A stretch of DNA of 64,000 nt from Methyloversatilis discipulorum (GTDB lineage: Bacteria; Pseudomonadota; Gammaproteobacteria; Burkholderiales; Rhodocyclaceae). The notes beneath the pieces are model-generated. The model was not told the DNA's origin, made no database searches, and was given only the letters and a program-made list of their open reading frames with translations. The stretch covers positions 1,550,001 to 1,614,000 of the forward strand of contig NZ_ARVV01000001.1 of the NCBI RefSeq assembly GCF_000385375.1, read 5' to 3'. Of this stretch, positions 33,394-41,629 are shown in pieces. The position numbers were made by a program, and so were the translations under genes. Each line of letters begins with the position of its first letter. The stretch's first letter is position 1.

Positions 33394-34769
33394 GCCTGAT
33401 CAACAACGCATTGACCGGAACCCTGGCGGCGCAGGCCGCACTCAGCGCCACCGGCCAGAACATCGCCAACGTGATGACGCCCGGCTACACCCGGCAGGCC
33501 GCGGTGCTGGCGTCGGTGCAGCCGATGCAGAGCGGTGCGCTGTCCGCCGGCAGCGGCGTGGCGGTGTCGTCGCTGCAGCGGTTCAGTGACGACTACAAGA
33601 ACCTGCAGATGTGGCAGGCGGCGTCGGAGCTGTCGAACCGCTCGACCCGGCAGCCCTATCTCGACCAGCTCGAACAGGTGATGGGGGACGACGCGTCCGG
33701 CATCAACAACGGTCTGGACGCCTTCTTCAGCGCACTGAATGCGGCCAGCGTGGAGCCGAGCTCGGTGCCGCTGCGCGCCCAGGTGATCACCGCGGCGGAT
33801 GCGCTGGCCCAGCGCTTCAACAACCTGACCACGGTGCTCGCCAACCAGCGCGCCTCGATCGCGCAGCAGCGCACGACGCTGGTGTCGCAGATCAATTCGA
33901 GCACCGCGCTGATCGCCGACCTGAACAAGCGCATCTCGCTCGCCGAGGCGGCCGGCGTCAATGCTTCCGGCCTGATGGACGCGCGTGACCAGGCGATAGA
34001 CGGGCTGGCCGGCATGGTGTCCATCCAGGTCGTGAATCATCCGGACGGCTCGCGCAACGTGTCGCTGAAGAGCGGACAGCCGCTGGTGGTGGGCACCACG
34101 GCGTCGCGTCTCGAAGTGCAGGACACACCGGCCGGCACCCAGGCGCTGACGCTGAAGTTCGCCAGCGAAGTGTTTGCCGTGCGCGACGAAGGTCTGGGCG
34201 GGCAGCTCGGCGGTCTGGCCGATTTCGAATACGGCACGCTGATTCCGCTGCGCCAGTCGATCGGCGACATCGCCTCGGAAATCGCCACACTGATGAACAC
34301 CCAGCTCGGCGCCGGCTACACCTTGGGCGGAGCCGCGGGCGGCCCGCTGTTCGTCTATGACGCGTCGAGCTCCACCTCGATGCTGTCGGTCGCGGCCGGC
34401 GTGCTGCCACAGGATCTGGGCTTCTCGTCCGACCCGACCAAGCCCGGCAACAGTGACAACCTGCTGGCCATGATCGCGTTGCGCAACCAGCCCATCACCG
34501 TGACCTCGCTCGGCACGGTACGGGTCGGCGACGCCAATACGCAGCTGATCGGCAAGCTGGGCATGGACAGCCAGCAGAACCAGGCTTCGCTGACCACGGC
34601 GACCACGGTGCGCAACCAGGCCGAAGAGAGCTGGAAGTCCACCAGTGGTGTGAGCAACGACGAAGAGGCGGTGAACCTGATCCAGTTCCAGCAGATGTAT
34701 CAGGCCAATATGAAAGTGATCACCGTCGCCAACGAGCTGTTCGACAGCACGCTGGCGATGATGGGCTGA
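33390..34769 (+). CDS. flgK: Hook-filament junction protein FlgK
   Basis: 459 residues. The N-terminal SLINNALTGTLAAQAALSATGQNIANVMTPGYTRQAA (in order) and the C-terminal SGVSNDEEAVNLIQFQQMYQANMKVITVANELFDSTL are FlgK ends; the centre has the FlgK helical domain (DDASGINNGLDAFFSALNAAS). FlgK is the first hook-associated protein and is a client of FlgN. It overlaps the flgJ-type gene by ATGA. Confidence 0.94.
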   Translation: MSLINNALTGTLAAQAALSATGQNIANVMTPGYTRQAAVLASVQPMQSGALSAGSGVAVSSLQRFSDDYKNLQMWQAASELSNRSTRQPYLDQLEQVMGDDASGINNGLDAFFSALNAASVEPSSVPLRAQVITAADALAQRFNNLTTVLANQRASIAQQRTTLVSQINSSTALIADLNKRISLAEAAGVNASGLMDARDQAIDGLAGMVSIQVVNHPDGSRNVSLKSGQPLVVGTTASRLEVQDTPAGTQALTLKFASEVFAVRDEGLGGQLGGLADFEYGTLIPLRQSIGDIASEIATLMNTQLGAGYTLGGAAGGPLFVYDASSSTSMLSVAAGVLPQDLGFSSDPTKPGNSDNLLAMIALRNQPITVTSLGTVRVGDANTQLIGKLGMDSQQNQASLTTATTVRNQAEESWKSTSGVSNDEEAVNLIQFQQMYQANMKVITVANELFDSTLAMMG

Positions 34770-34779
34770 GGAGGCGGAC

Positions 34780-35691
34780 ATGCGGGTGGCAAGCACACAG
34801 TTTCACGCGACGATGAACACGGCGCTGCAGGACGCGAATTCCCGGCTGGAAGGCATCCTGCAGCAGATGTCGAACGGCCTGCGCGTGCAGAAACCGTCGG
34901 ACGACCCGATCGCCAGCGTGCGCATCGCCCGGCTGACGCGCGAGGAGGCGGCGCTCGACCAGTACCTGGAGAACATCGGCGCGCTGCGCAGCCGGCTGGG
35001 GCAGAACGAGGAACTGCTGGACGGCATGAGCCGCGATGTCATGCAGGCACGCGACCTGATGGTATGGGCGGCCGACGGCAGCAATACCACGCAGGACCTG
35101 CAGGCGATGAGCACGTCGCTGGTCGCGCTGCGCGACAGCCTGATGTACTCGGCCAACAGCATCGACCAGGAAGGGCGCTACCTGTTTTCAGGCACGGCAA
35201 CCGCCACAGCGCCCATGGCCTTCAACGGTGCCGCGGCCGTGGGCGCGCGCTACAGCTTTGCCGGCAACACCGATCCGCAGCGCGTGGTGGTCGGCAACGG
35301 TGTCACGCAGGACGCGAACGTGCATCTGCAGGAGATGGCCGATGTGCTGAACCGGCTCGATCTGGCGATCGACGCGCTGCAGACGCCGGGTGCGACGGCC
35401 AACGATCCGGCGGTGCGCACGGTGCTGGTTGCGACGCTGAACGGACTCGATACCGGGCTGGACGCGGTGAGCGCGAAGATCGCTCGACTGGGCGGCGCGC
35501 AGACGACGCTGGAAACGCTGGAAACCAATCACGCCAACGTGAGCCTGTCGAACAAGCAGGCGATGATCACGCTCGGTCAGCTCGATTACGGCGACGCGGC
35601 GGTCAAGCTCAATGGCTACACCACGGCGGTGCAGGCGACGCAGAAGGCCTACGCCAAGGTCAGCGCGCTGTCGCTTTTCGACACGATCTGA
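34780..35691 (+). CDS. flgL: Hook-filament junction protein FlgL
   Basis: 303 residues. N-terminal MRVASTQFHATMNTALQDANSRLEGILQQMSNGLRVQKPSDDPIASVRIARL (in order) and a C-terminal helix (THVALSL-like NVSLSNKQAMITLGQLDYGDAAVKLNGYTTAVQATQKAYAKV) match FlgL, a truncated flagellin relative. It forms the second junction zone before the filament. GAGGCGGAC precedes the ATG. It follows flgK by 10 bases. Confidence 0.93.
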   Translation: MRVASTQFHATMNTALQDANSRLEGILQQMSNGLRVQKPSDDPIASVRIARLTREEAALDQYLENIGALRSRLGQNEELLDGMSRDVMQARDLMVWAADGSNTTQDLQAMSTSLVALRDSLMYSANSIDQEGRYLFSGTATATAPMAFNGAAAVGARYSFAGNTDPQRVVVGNGVTQDANVHLQEMADVLNRLDLAIDALQTPGATANDPAVRTVLVATLNGLDTGLDAVSAKIARLGGAQTTLETLETNHANVSLSNKQAMITLGQLDYGDAAVKLNGYTTAVQATQKAYAKVSALSLFDTI

Positions 35692-35708
35692 TCTTCCGCA
35701 CGCACTGA

Positions 35709-36752
35709 ATGCAGATCGGTCCTCACCTTTCGTCCGCGCGTCCGGTCGACGCGATCCGCAAGGAAGCGGCGCAAGCCGCCGGTGGCGCGGCGCCAGCGTC
35801 CGCTGCGTCTGCATCGCGCGAGGCGTCACGGACGCGCAGTGACAACCGGTCGCCGTCCGCGTCGCTCGGGTTGATGACATGGAGTCCGCGCTTCAATGAG
35901 CAGGTCGGCAAGGCGCAGATCGCGGCCGACTATCTCGATCGCGGCATCGGCCAGCTGAAGTCGGTGCGCAGCCTGCTCGGCCAGCAGATTGCAGCCGGTG
36001 AAGGCGATGTCGTGCTAAAGCGCCGGGTCGATCAGTTCGCGGCGCTGTGGCAGTCGCGTCCGACGCAGACGGCAGGCAGCCTGGACCCGGCACTGACTTT
36101 CGATGCGGTCAATCCGCCGCTGCGTCAGTTCACCGTACGCGGACTGGATCTGGCTTCGCTGCGCAAGGGCGACAGCGAGAACCTGAGCTTCTCGCTGGCG
36201 GGAGCCGGTCGGCGCACACCATCGGTCGCACTCGAAGCGGGTCTTGCCGATGTCGACATCGTGCGTCGCTTCGATCAGGCGCTGGCGTCGACCGGAGTGC
36301 GCGCGACCGCCGACGACCAGGGCAGGCTCGTCTTCAGCGTGGCCGAGCAGGCCTGGCCCGCCGTTCGTGACACGCTCATGTTGCGCGGCGGCGGCATCCG
36401 CTGGCCGACCGGCCAGTTCAGCCGTGTGCAGGCGGAAGCACAGCCCGACGGTATCGATCCCGCGCGCTGGTCGGTCGATGACGCCGACGCGATGCGCGCG
36501 ACGCTGGCCCAGGCAACTCGCGCGCTGGACGCCTTCACGCTGGCGCGCCGGCGGGTCGATGAGGTGCTGCTCGGCGCCGCTCAAAGTGCCGATGCCGTCC
36601 TCGCGCAGAACGCTGCCGAGCGCGCGGCGGGGTTTGCAGACGCCTTTGCCGCGCTCGGCGAATCGCGCAGCTATCGCGCCCTGAACGAGTTCTCCGGCGC
36701 CCTCGCGGGTATCCGGCGGGAGCGCGTGCAAGCCCTTCTTGCCGCCAGGTAG
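35709..36752 (+). CDS. Uncharacterised flagellar-locus protein downstream of flgL (LafW position)
   Basis: 347 residues, no signal peptide and no membrane segment. I do not recognise the family. Residues about 165-200 (DIVRRFDQALASTGVRATADDQGRLVFSV, in order) resemble the flagellin-IN motif of hook-associated proteins and flagellins. The N-terminus is low complexity; the C-terminus is helical (ALDAFTLARRRVDEVLLGAAQSADAVLAQNAA). In Flag-2 loci the gene after lfgL is lafW, described as a hook-associated protein, so this position suggests an exported junction or surface-sensing component. It starts 17 bases after flgL and ends the flagellar block. Confidence 0.6.
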   Translation: MQIGPHLSSARPVDAIRKEAAQAAGGAAPASAASASREASRTRSDNRSPSASLGLMTWSPRFNEQVGKAQIAADYLDRGIGQLKSVRSLLGQQIAAGEGDVVLKRRVDQFAALWQSRPTQTAGSLDPALTFDAVNPPLRQFTVRGLDLASLRKGDSENLSFSLAGAGRRTPSVALEAGLADVDIVRRFDQALASTGVRATADDQGRLVFSVAEQAWPAVRDTLMLRGGGIRWPTGQFSRVQAEAQPDGIDPARWSVDDADAMRATLAQATRALDAFTLARRRVDEVLLGAAQSADAVLAQNAAERAAGFADAFAALGESRSYRALNEFSGALAGIRRERVQALLAAR

Positions 36753-36830
36753 AACATCGTTGGCGACTGATGGCTAGGTAATAATTCCGGAACTGATGGG
36801 TTCGGAAACGATTGTCGACAAACTGTACTG

Positions 36831-36858
36831 GTGTAAATCTGGGCAATTTCATTACACT
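36831..36858. promoter_or_regulatory. Inverted repeat upstream of the TetR gene
   Basis: GTGTAA (36831-36836) and TTACAC (36853-36858) are perfect inverted arms 16 bases apart, in the 144-base gap just before the TetR-family gene. The layout suits an autoregulatory operator. Confidence 0.35.
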
Positions 36859-36896
36859 TTCCCGGTACGTGCTGTCTGACCAATGTTGTTCAGCCC

Positions 36897-37556
36897 ATGC
36901 CAAACAATTCAAAACTCGCGACCCCGGAAAAACGCTCGCGGATACGTGGCCAGGAAGGCAAGGCTAGGTTTCGCGAACAACTCCTTGCCGAAGCCAAGGA
37001 CATCTACAGTCGACAAGGCTATGAAGCCGTGTCGGTACGCGCCGTTACCAAGGCCGTCGGTATCTCGCCGATGGCGTTCTACGGCTATTTCGTCAGCAAG
37101 CAGGATCTCGTCAAGCACATCTGGCTCGACTTCTTCTGCGAGCTGTTCGAGTGCCTGAAGCAGGCGAGCAACGTAAGCCAGCCGCCGGTCGAGCGGCTGA
37201 AGGCCCATGTCGATGTGTATCTGGACTACTGGGAAAGACATCCGGAGCGCTATCGCATGGTGTATCTGTCAACCAGCGTCGACGACGAGCGCGAGCGCAT
37301 CGTGTTCGACGAGGAGGACGTCGTCGCGCAGCAGCTGCTCAGCCTGACCAGAGAGCGGGTGAGCGACTGCGCGTGTGGCCGTCCGATCGCCGCGGAGCAG
37401 ATTCATCTGCATAGCGACCTTGTCTTCCTGAAGGCGCTAGGTTACCTGCACGGCGTGCTCACTGTCGGGCGTTACCCCTTCGCGAACCTCAAGCGGATGC
37501 GTGGCTGCCTGATAGACGACATTGTCGATGGCGTGGTCCGCGCAACGGCCGCATAG
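36897..37556 (+). CDS. TetR/AcrR-family transcriptional regulator
   Basis: 219 residues. The N-terminal helix-turn-helix domain at about 25-75 reads ILYSRQGYEAVSVRAVTKAVGISPMAFYGYFVSKQDLVKHIW in TetR order (with AKDIYSRQGYEAVSVRAV visible). The C-terminal ligand-binding half is divergent. Its target is unknown: it may control the flagellar block on its left or the genes to its right. The inverted repeat just upstream suggests autoregulation. A hairpin lies 25 bases after the stop. Confidence 0.88.
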   Translation: MPNNSKLATPEKRSRIRGQEGKARFREQLLAEAKDIYSRQGYEAVSVRAVTKAVGISPMAFYGYFVSKQDLVKHIWLDFFCELFECLKQASNVSQPPVERLKAHVDVYLDYWERHPERYRMVYLSTSVDDERERIVFDEEDVVAQQLLSLTRERVSDCACGRPIAAEQIHLHSDLVFLKALGYLHGVLTVGRYPFANLKRMRGCLIDDIVDGVVRATAA

Positions 37557-37580
37557 AGCAGCATTCCGGCCACTGGTAGT

Positions 37581-37606
37581 CGATGCCACTTCAGCAGTTG
37601 GCATCG
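37581..37606 (+). terminator. Hairpin downstream of the TetR gene
   Basis: CGATGCCA (37581-37588) pairs with TGGCATCG (37599-37606). Inner bases ACT/AGT extend the stem with one bulge. It lies 25 bases after the stop and lacks a T run. Confidence 0.5.
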
Positions 37607-38042
37607 GGTGCATTTCGACACCCCGCCTGCGGGCTGACGGGTGGCTGAAGGCGCTGTGGTCCCTGACCGGGTGAGCGGTTTTTCGTAGAAGTGCCGCAAC
37701 TCAATGCAGGCCCGCACATCTGTGCTTGGTCATCTCGCGTCCGTTCTGCCACGGCACGGACCGTATCGTCCGGTTCGTCGGCGATAGGATACCGGCGCGC
37801 GCCGAAGGCATCTCTCAACGAATCTGCAGCGTGTAGGCGCAGACCCGGCTCAAGCGCGGCCCTGCCGCAGCGTCTTCAAGGATGTTCCGGAGCCGGCACC
37901 CGGATGGCCTTCCGCCAGAACACGGTGCACATCACCTCCAGGCATGAGTCAAGCGGATACGGATAAACATCCCCGCTCCGGTGGATGATGATCTGTGCTG
38001 CTGACCGACGGGTGGCTCGGAACTCGATTCGTGCTCACTCTG

Positions 38043-38058
38043 TACCGAACGATCGGTC
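38043..38058. promoter_or_regulatory. TetR-type operator candidate
   Basis: TACCGAACGATCGGTC has perfect ACCGA / TCGGT arms around four bases and matches 14 of 16 positions of the palindrome at 60823-60838 in front of the sulfite dehydrogenase genes. GGGTTATAACCC follows at 38060-38071. Confidence 0.45.
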
Positions 38059-38274
38059 TGGGTTATAACCCGAGTCATCAGGGATGCGTGACGCGGGTCT
38101 GACAGCTCGGTTCAGATCTTGCTTTTACGTGTTCCAGGCACGTGCGCAGACTGCGCAGCCCGACCGCGCCGCGAGGTGTCCCTACATCTCACTGCAATCG
38201 GGACGACAAGCCGATTCATTTGATCCGGGCCCTCTCCGATGGCCCAGAACGGATGTCTGGACAAGGAGGAAACG

Positions 38275-38385
38275 ATGATTCAAAGAGCTGACGTCCTCGC
38301 AGTCGCCTTCGACTCAGTCGCGTCACGATCCGATGATCCGGCGGGCCCGCACGCGCTCATGACGTCCTGTCTACTCAGGCACTGA
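38275..38385 (+). CDS. Possible 36-residue small protein or leader peptide
   Basis: A 36-codon ORF starting MIQRADVLAVAF and ending SCLLRH has an unusually strong ribosome site (AAGGAGGAAACG) 4-10 bases ahead of its ATG. It stands 104 bases before the kinase gene and downstream of the TetR-type palindrome. I recognise no family; it is not PqqA-like. It could be a leader that controls the kinase operon, a small protein, or chance. Confidence 0.35.
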   Translation: MIQRADVLAVAFDSVASRSDDPAGPHALMTSCLLRH

Positions 38386-38489
38386 GCCCTCATTCCCGCC
38401 ACCAGGGCGGGACGACCGCACGGCACTACGACCCCGACCTTCCGTCGGGGACCGCCTGCTGCCGTCGATGCCATGCGCAAACGGTTCCA

Positions 38490-39563
38490 ATGATGAAGAT
38501 GCCGATGGATAACGCTCGGATGGATCTGTGTCACGCGGAGTTGCTGCATGCCTTCCCGTGGCCGACGATCATGCTTGACCCGGATGGATTCGTTGTGGCG
38601 GTGAGCCGTCCACTTCCGGGTCTGGGAATCACCGTTATTGCGGGTGAACAGCATCTGCGCGAGCTGCTCCCGGCGTACTGGGATGCGTTGTGCGAAGCCG
38701 GGCCCGGCCCTTGCGAGCGCTTCCGCGACGTGGCCCGCGCGATCGACGGACGGTGGCTGCACGAGCGTGTATGGATGAGCGCAGTGCGCGATGGAATGCT
38801 GCTGTTCATCGAGGACCGCAGCGAGCAGATGACGACCTCGCAGGCGGAACTGCAGCGTGACCGGCTGGCGTCACTGGGTTTCATGGTGGCGGGCGTCTGC
38901 CACGAGATCAGCAACCCGCTGACCGCGGTACAGTCGATGATGCAGATGCTGCTGGGTCGCTCCGACGTCAGTGCCGAGGCGCTGCAGAAGGGCTTGCGGA
39001 TCGTCTCGGACAATGTGCGTCGCGTGATGGACATATCGCGGCGCATGGTCGATTTCTCGCGCGTGGGCGATGAGCCGCGGGTGCCGTTCGAGATCGACGC
39101 CTCCATCATCGAAGCCATCGTGCTGCTGCGCCAGGGGCTGTGCAAGGAAACCGTGTCGGTCGAACACTTTCCGGAGCTTGGTGCGCTGGTGCTCGGCAAC
39201 GCCGGTCAGTTGCAGGAAGTGATCTACAACATCCTGATCAATGCCGCACATGCGGTCGGTGACGCGGGGCGGATTTTCGTCACCACCGCGATGACGGCAG
39301 ACAGACGGGTGCTGGTCCGCATTTCCGACACCGGTCCCGGAATCCCGGAAGAGGTGCTGCCGCGCATTTTCGAGCCCTTCTTCACGACGCGTTCCTCCGG
39401 ACAGGGCACCGGTCTCGGACTGGCCATCGCCTACGAATTCGTGCGCGAGCACGGCGGCGAACTGCGCGCCTACAACAATCCCAATGGCGGAGCGACGTTC
39501 GAGATCGACCTGCCTGCTCATTCAGCGAGGACACAGCATGAGCGCCAAAGCGAACAAGCATGA
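38490..39563 (+). CDS. PAS-domain sensor histidine kinase partner of the NtrC-type regulator
   Basis: 357 residues, cytoplasmic (no membrane helix). A PAS-like region at about 15-110 precedes the HisKA domain with phospho-acceptor His138 (VCHEISNPLTAVQSMM) and an ATPase domain with N box (NAGQLQEVIYNILINAAHAV), G1 (SDTGPGIP), F box (FEPFFTTR) and G2 (GQGTGLGLAIA). It probably senses a cytoplasmic cue. It overlaps the regulator gene by 26 bp. Position and motifs ahead of the organosulfur genes suggest it serves that block rather than the flagella. Confidence 0.88.
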   Translation: MMKMPMDNARMDLCHAELLHAFPWPTIMLDPDGFVVAVSRPLPGLGITVIAGEQHLRELLPAYWDALCEAGPGPCERFRDVARAIDGRWLHERVWMSAVRDGMLLFIEDRSEQMTTSQAELQRDRLASLGFMVAGVCHEISNPLTAVQSMMQMLLGRSDVSAEALQKGLRIVSDNVRRVMDISRRMVDFSRVGDEPRVPFEIDASIIEAIVLLRQGLCKETVSVEHFPELGALVLGNAGQLQEVIYNILINAAHAVGDAGRIFVTTAMTADRRVLVRISDTGPGIPEEVLPRIFEPFFTTRSSGQGTGLGLAIAYEFVREHGGELRAYNNPNGGATFEIDLPAHSARTQHERQSEQA

Positions 39564-40977
39564 TCTGATGCGCCCGGAGCGGATACTGGTCATCGAGGAC
39601 GACCCCGGCATCGCCGTCTGCGTGGAAATGCTGCTCAGCAGCCGCGGCTACGCCTGCGCGGTGTTCAATGACGGTGCTTCCGGACTGGCCCATCTCGCCG
39701 CCGAACAGGTGGATCTGCTGATCACCGACCTGCGCCTGCCCGATACGTCGGGACTCGATATCCTGGCCGCCAGCAAGGCTGAAAGACCGGACCTGCCGGT
39801 CATCCTGATGACCAGCTACTCGTCGCTGGAGAACGCGATAGACGCCCTGCGAAAGGGCGCGGTCGACTATCTGATCAAGCCTTTCGACAACGACGAGTTC
39901 CTGTTCGCGGTCGAGCGTGTGCTCGCCGAACAGCGGACGCGCCGCGAGAACCGATCGCTCAGGCGCAGCCTGCGTCGTGCCTACGGCGAGCGCACCATCA
40001 TCGGCGAAAGCGATGGCGTCAAGCGCATGCTGGCGATGATTTCCCGTGTCGCATCGACCGACACCAATGTGCTGATCCAGGGAGAGAGCGGCACCGGCAA
40101 GGAACTGGTCGCCCAGGCCATACACTTCGGTGGCGAGCGGGCGGAGCGGCCCTTCGTCGCGATCAACTGCGGCGCGATTCCGTCCGATCTGATCGAGTCC
40201 GAACTGTTCGGCCACGTGAAGGGGGCCTTCACCGGCGCGGTCAGCACGAGCGAGGGCCTGATACGCGAGGCGAGCGGCGGCACGCTGTTCCTGGATGAAA
40301 TATCCGAACTGCCGCTGAATGTTCAGGTGAAGCTGCTGCGCGTCATACAGGAGCGCCAGGTCAGACCGGTCGGCGCCACCCAGACCTATCACACCGATAC
40401 CCGCTTCGTTGCTGCGACCAACCGCGATCTGCGCGCGGAGACCGAGAGCAACACCTTCCGCGCCGACCTGTTCTACCGTCTGAACGTGATCACCATCCAG
40501 GTGCCGCCCTTGCGAGAACGGGGCGACGATATCGAACTGCTTGCACGCTATTTCCTCGAACGCCACTGCAAGCGGCTGGGCATGCGGATCCGCGGCATGT
40601 CCGACGAGTTCGTCGCTTTCCTTCGGGAGTACCCCTGGCCGGGCAACATCCGCGAACTGGAAAACGTGATGGAGCGAGCCATCATCATGGCCGAAGGCGA
40701 CACCTTGTCTCTGGACGAACAGTTCGACACGCTGCCGCAGGCCACGCTGTCGCGGCCGAGCGCGTCGTCCGCGGCCGGTGATGCGCTGGGGCCCATGTCG
40801 ATCGAGGATTACATCCGCCACAGCATTCTTCGCTACCAGGACAGCTACTGCGACCGCGATCTTGCCGCCTTGCTCGGCATCGGCCGCAAGGCGCTGTGGA
40901 TGCGTCGCCGTCGCTGGGGACTGATGAAGGACCGGGGGCGCGCCGAGGACATGCAACTGGACCATCAGATGTCTTGA
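39538..40977 (+). CDS. NtrC-family sigma-54-dependent response regulator
   Basis: 479 residues. Receiver domain at 10-125 with phospho-acceptor Asp64 (LLITDLRLPD); AAA+ domain with Walker A GESGTGKE and the sigma-54 contact loop GAFTGA; C-terminal Fis-type helix-turn-helix (DRDLAALLGIGRKALWMRRRRWG). The ATG at 39538 follows GCGAGGACACAGC and is preferred to one at 39484. It activates sigma-54 promoters from upstream sites; matched site pairs lie in front of sigma-54-type promoters at 41081 and 49569. It forms a two-gene unit with the kinase. Confidence 0.93.
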   Translation: MSAKANKHDLMRPERILVIEDDPGIAVCVEMLLSSRGYACAVFNDGASGLAHLAAEQVDLLITDLRLPDTSGLDILAASKAERPDLPVILMTSYSSLENAIDALRKGAVDYLIKPFDNDEFLFAVERVLAEQRTRRENRSLRRSLRRAYGERTIIGESDGVKRMLAMISRVASTDTNVLIQGESGTGKELVAQAIHFGGERAERPFVAINCGAIPSDLIESELFGHVKGAFTGAVSTSEGLIREASGGTLFLDEISELPLNVQVKLLRVIQERQVRPVGATQTYHTDTRFVAATNRDLRAETESNTFRADLFYRLNVITIQVPPLRERGDDIELLARYFLERHCKRLGMRIRGMSDEFVAFLREYPWPGNIRELENVMERAIIMAEGDTLSLDEQFDTLPQATLSRPSASSAAGDALGPMSIEDYIRHSILRYQDSYCDRDLAALLGIGRKALWMRRRRWGLMKDRGRAEDMQLDHQMS

Positions 40978-40990
40978 GCGCACAGGCGTC

Positions 40991-41032
40991 GTGTTTCGTT
41001 TTGAACCTCATCTGTGTTTCTCCTGGAAACAC
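40991..41032 (+). promoter_or_regulatory. Paired activator sites upstream of the cNMP/tauE operon
   Basis: GTGTTTC-N5-GAAC (40991-41006, right arm imperfect) and a palindromic GTGTTTC-N5-GAAACAC (41014-41032) start 23 bp apart. The same pair with the same spacing lies at 49408 and 49431. They are 50-90 bp upstream of a sigma-54-type promoter and just after the regulator gene. Confidence 0.6.
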
Positions 41033-41080
41033 GCGATGCATTTCGACGTTCGATAGCGCGTCCTGAGGGCCGTCCGGACA

Positions 41081-41096
41081 TGGTATGGATAGTGCA
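41081..41096 (+). promoter_or_regulatory. Sigma-54-type promoter of the cNMP/tauE operon
   Basis: TGGTATGGATAGTGCA: GG and GC are separated by 10 bases, the fixed -24/-12 spacing, with partial match to TGGCACG-N4-TTGC. It lies 36 bases before the cNMP gene start and downstream of the paired activator sites. Confidence 0.5.
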
Positions 41097-41131
41097 TAGC
41101 ACTGTACGGACAGGTTGAATGAGAGGTTGGC

Positions 41132-41590
41132 ATGACCGGGGTTTCGAGTCCGCTGCATACGCCTTTCAGTGTTCTCAGGCAGGCGCCGTTCTTCACCGGG
41201 CTGAGTGATGCGCAGTTGCACGCCATCACGCTCATCGCGCGCCCCGAGGACTGGGCGCAGCACAGCCGGATCTACAACATCGGCGATCCGGTGAAGTCGC
41301 TCTACGTGCTGCTCGATGGCAAGGTCAGGTTCGCCATTGGCGTAGGCGGCAGAAACACCTCGGCGGGTGATGTGCTCGAGCGCGGACAGGTCTTCGGCTG
41401 GGCAGCGCTGGTACCGGAGGCGCAGGGGCGCATCGCCACTGCCTCCTGCGTGACCGACTGTCGCGTACTGGCGATAGACGGCACGCGCCTTCTGATGCTG
41501 ATGGATGCGGACCACACGATGGGCTACCGCATCATGAAACAACTCAATCTCCTGATCACGGGCACTTTCACTTCGTTCGCCGCGGGCTGA
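41132..41590 (+). CDS. Stand-alone cyclic-nucleotide-binding domain protein
   Basis: 152 residues forming one cNMP-binding (CAP_ED/Crp-type) domain from about residue 15 to 130, with FFTGLSDAQLHAITLIA, VLLDGKVRFAIG and the phosphate-binding cassette GQVFGWAAL to GRIATASC. The cassette has Trp90 where the canonical FGE Glu sits, and Arg100 ten residues on. No DNA-binding domain follows, so it is not a Crp-type transcription factor. It has a GAGAGG ribosome site, a sigma-54-type promoter and tauE downstream. It may act as a free ligand sensor for the sulfur pathway. Confidence 0.85.
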   Translation: MTGVSSPLHTPFSVLRQAPFFTGLSDAQLHAITLIARPEDWAQHSRIYNIGDPVKSLYVLLDGKVRFAIGVGGRNTSAGDVLERGQVFGWAALVPEAQGRIATASCVTDCRVLAIDGTRLLMLMDADHTMGYRIMKQLNLLITGTFTSFAAG

Positions 41591-41629
41591 ACGCCCGCGC
41601 GGCGCAAGGCTCGCATCGGGAGATGCATC

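Larger units (their letters stand above)
37557..38489. other. Long region with little coding capacity between the TetR and kinase genes
   Basis: 933 bases without a convincing large gene. It holds a hairpin after the TetR gene, a TetR-type palindrome (38043-38058), an adjoining GGGTTATAACCC palindrome (38060-38071) and a 36-codon ORF with a strong ribosome site (38275-38385). ORFs of 60-90 codons in other frames lack start signals and coding character. The rest shows nothing I can identify. Confidence 0.5.

Noticed and set aside
38084..38278. 64-codon ORF in the long gap before the kinase gene
   Set aside because: No ribosome site, no family pattern, low protein-like character; only the later 36-codon ORF has a good start signal.
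38490..40977. Kinase and NtrC-type regulator as the missing LafK-like flagellar regulators
   Set aside because: The flagellar promoters look like sigma-28, not sigma-54. The paired sites next to sigma-54-type promoters lie before the sulfur genes, so the pair is better assigned there.
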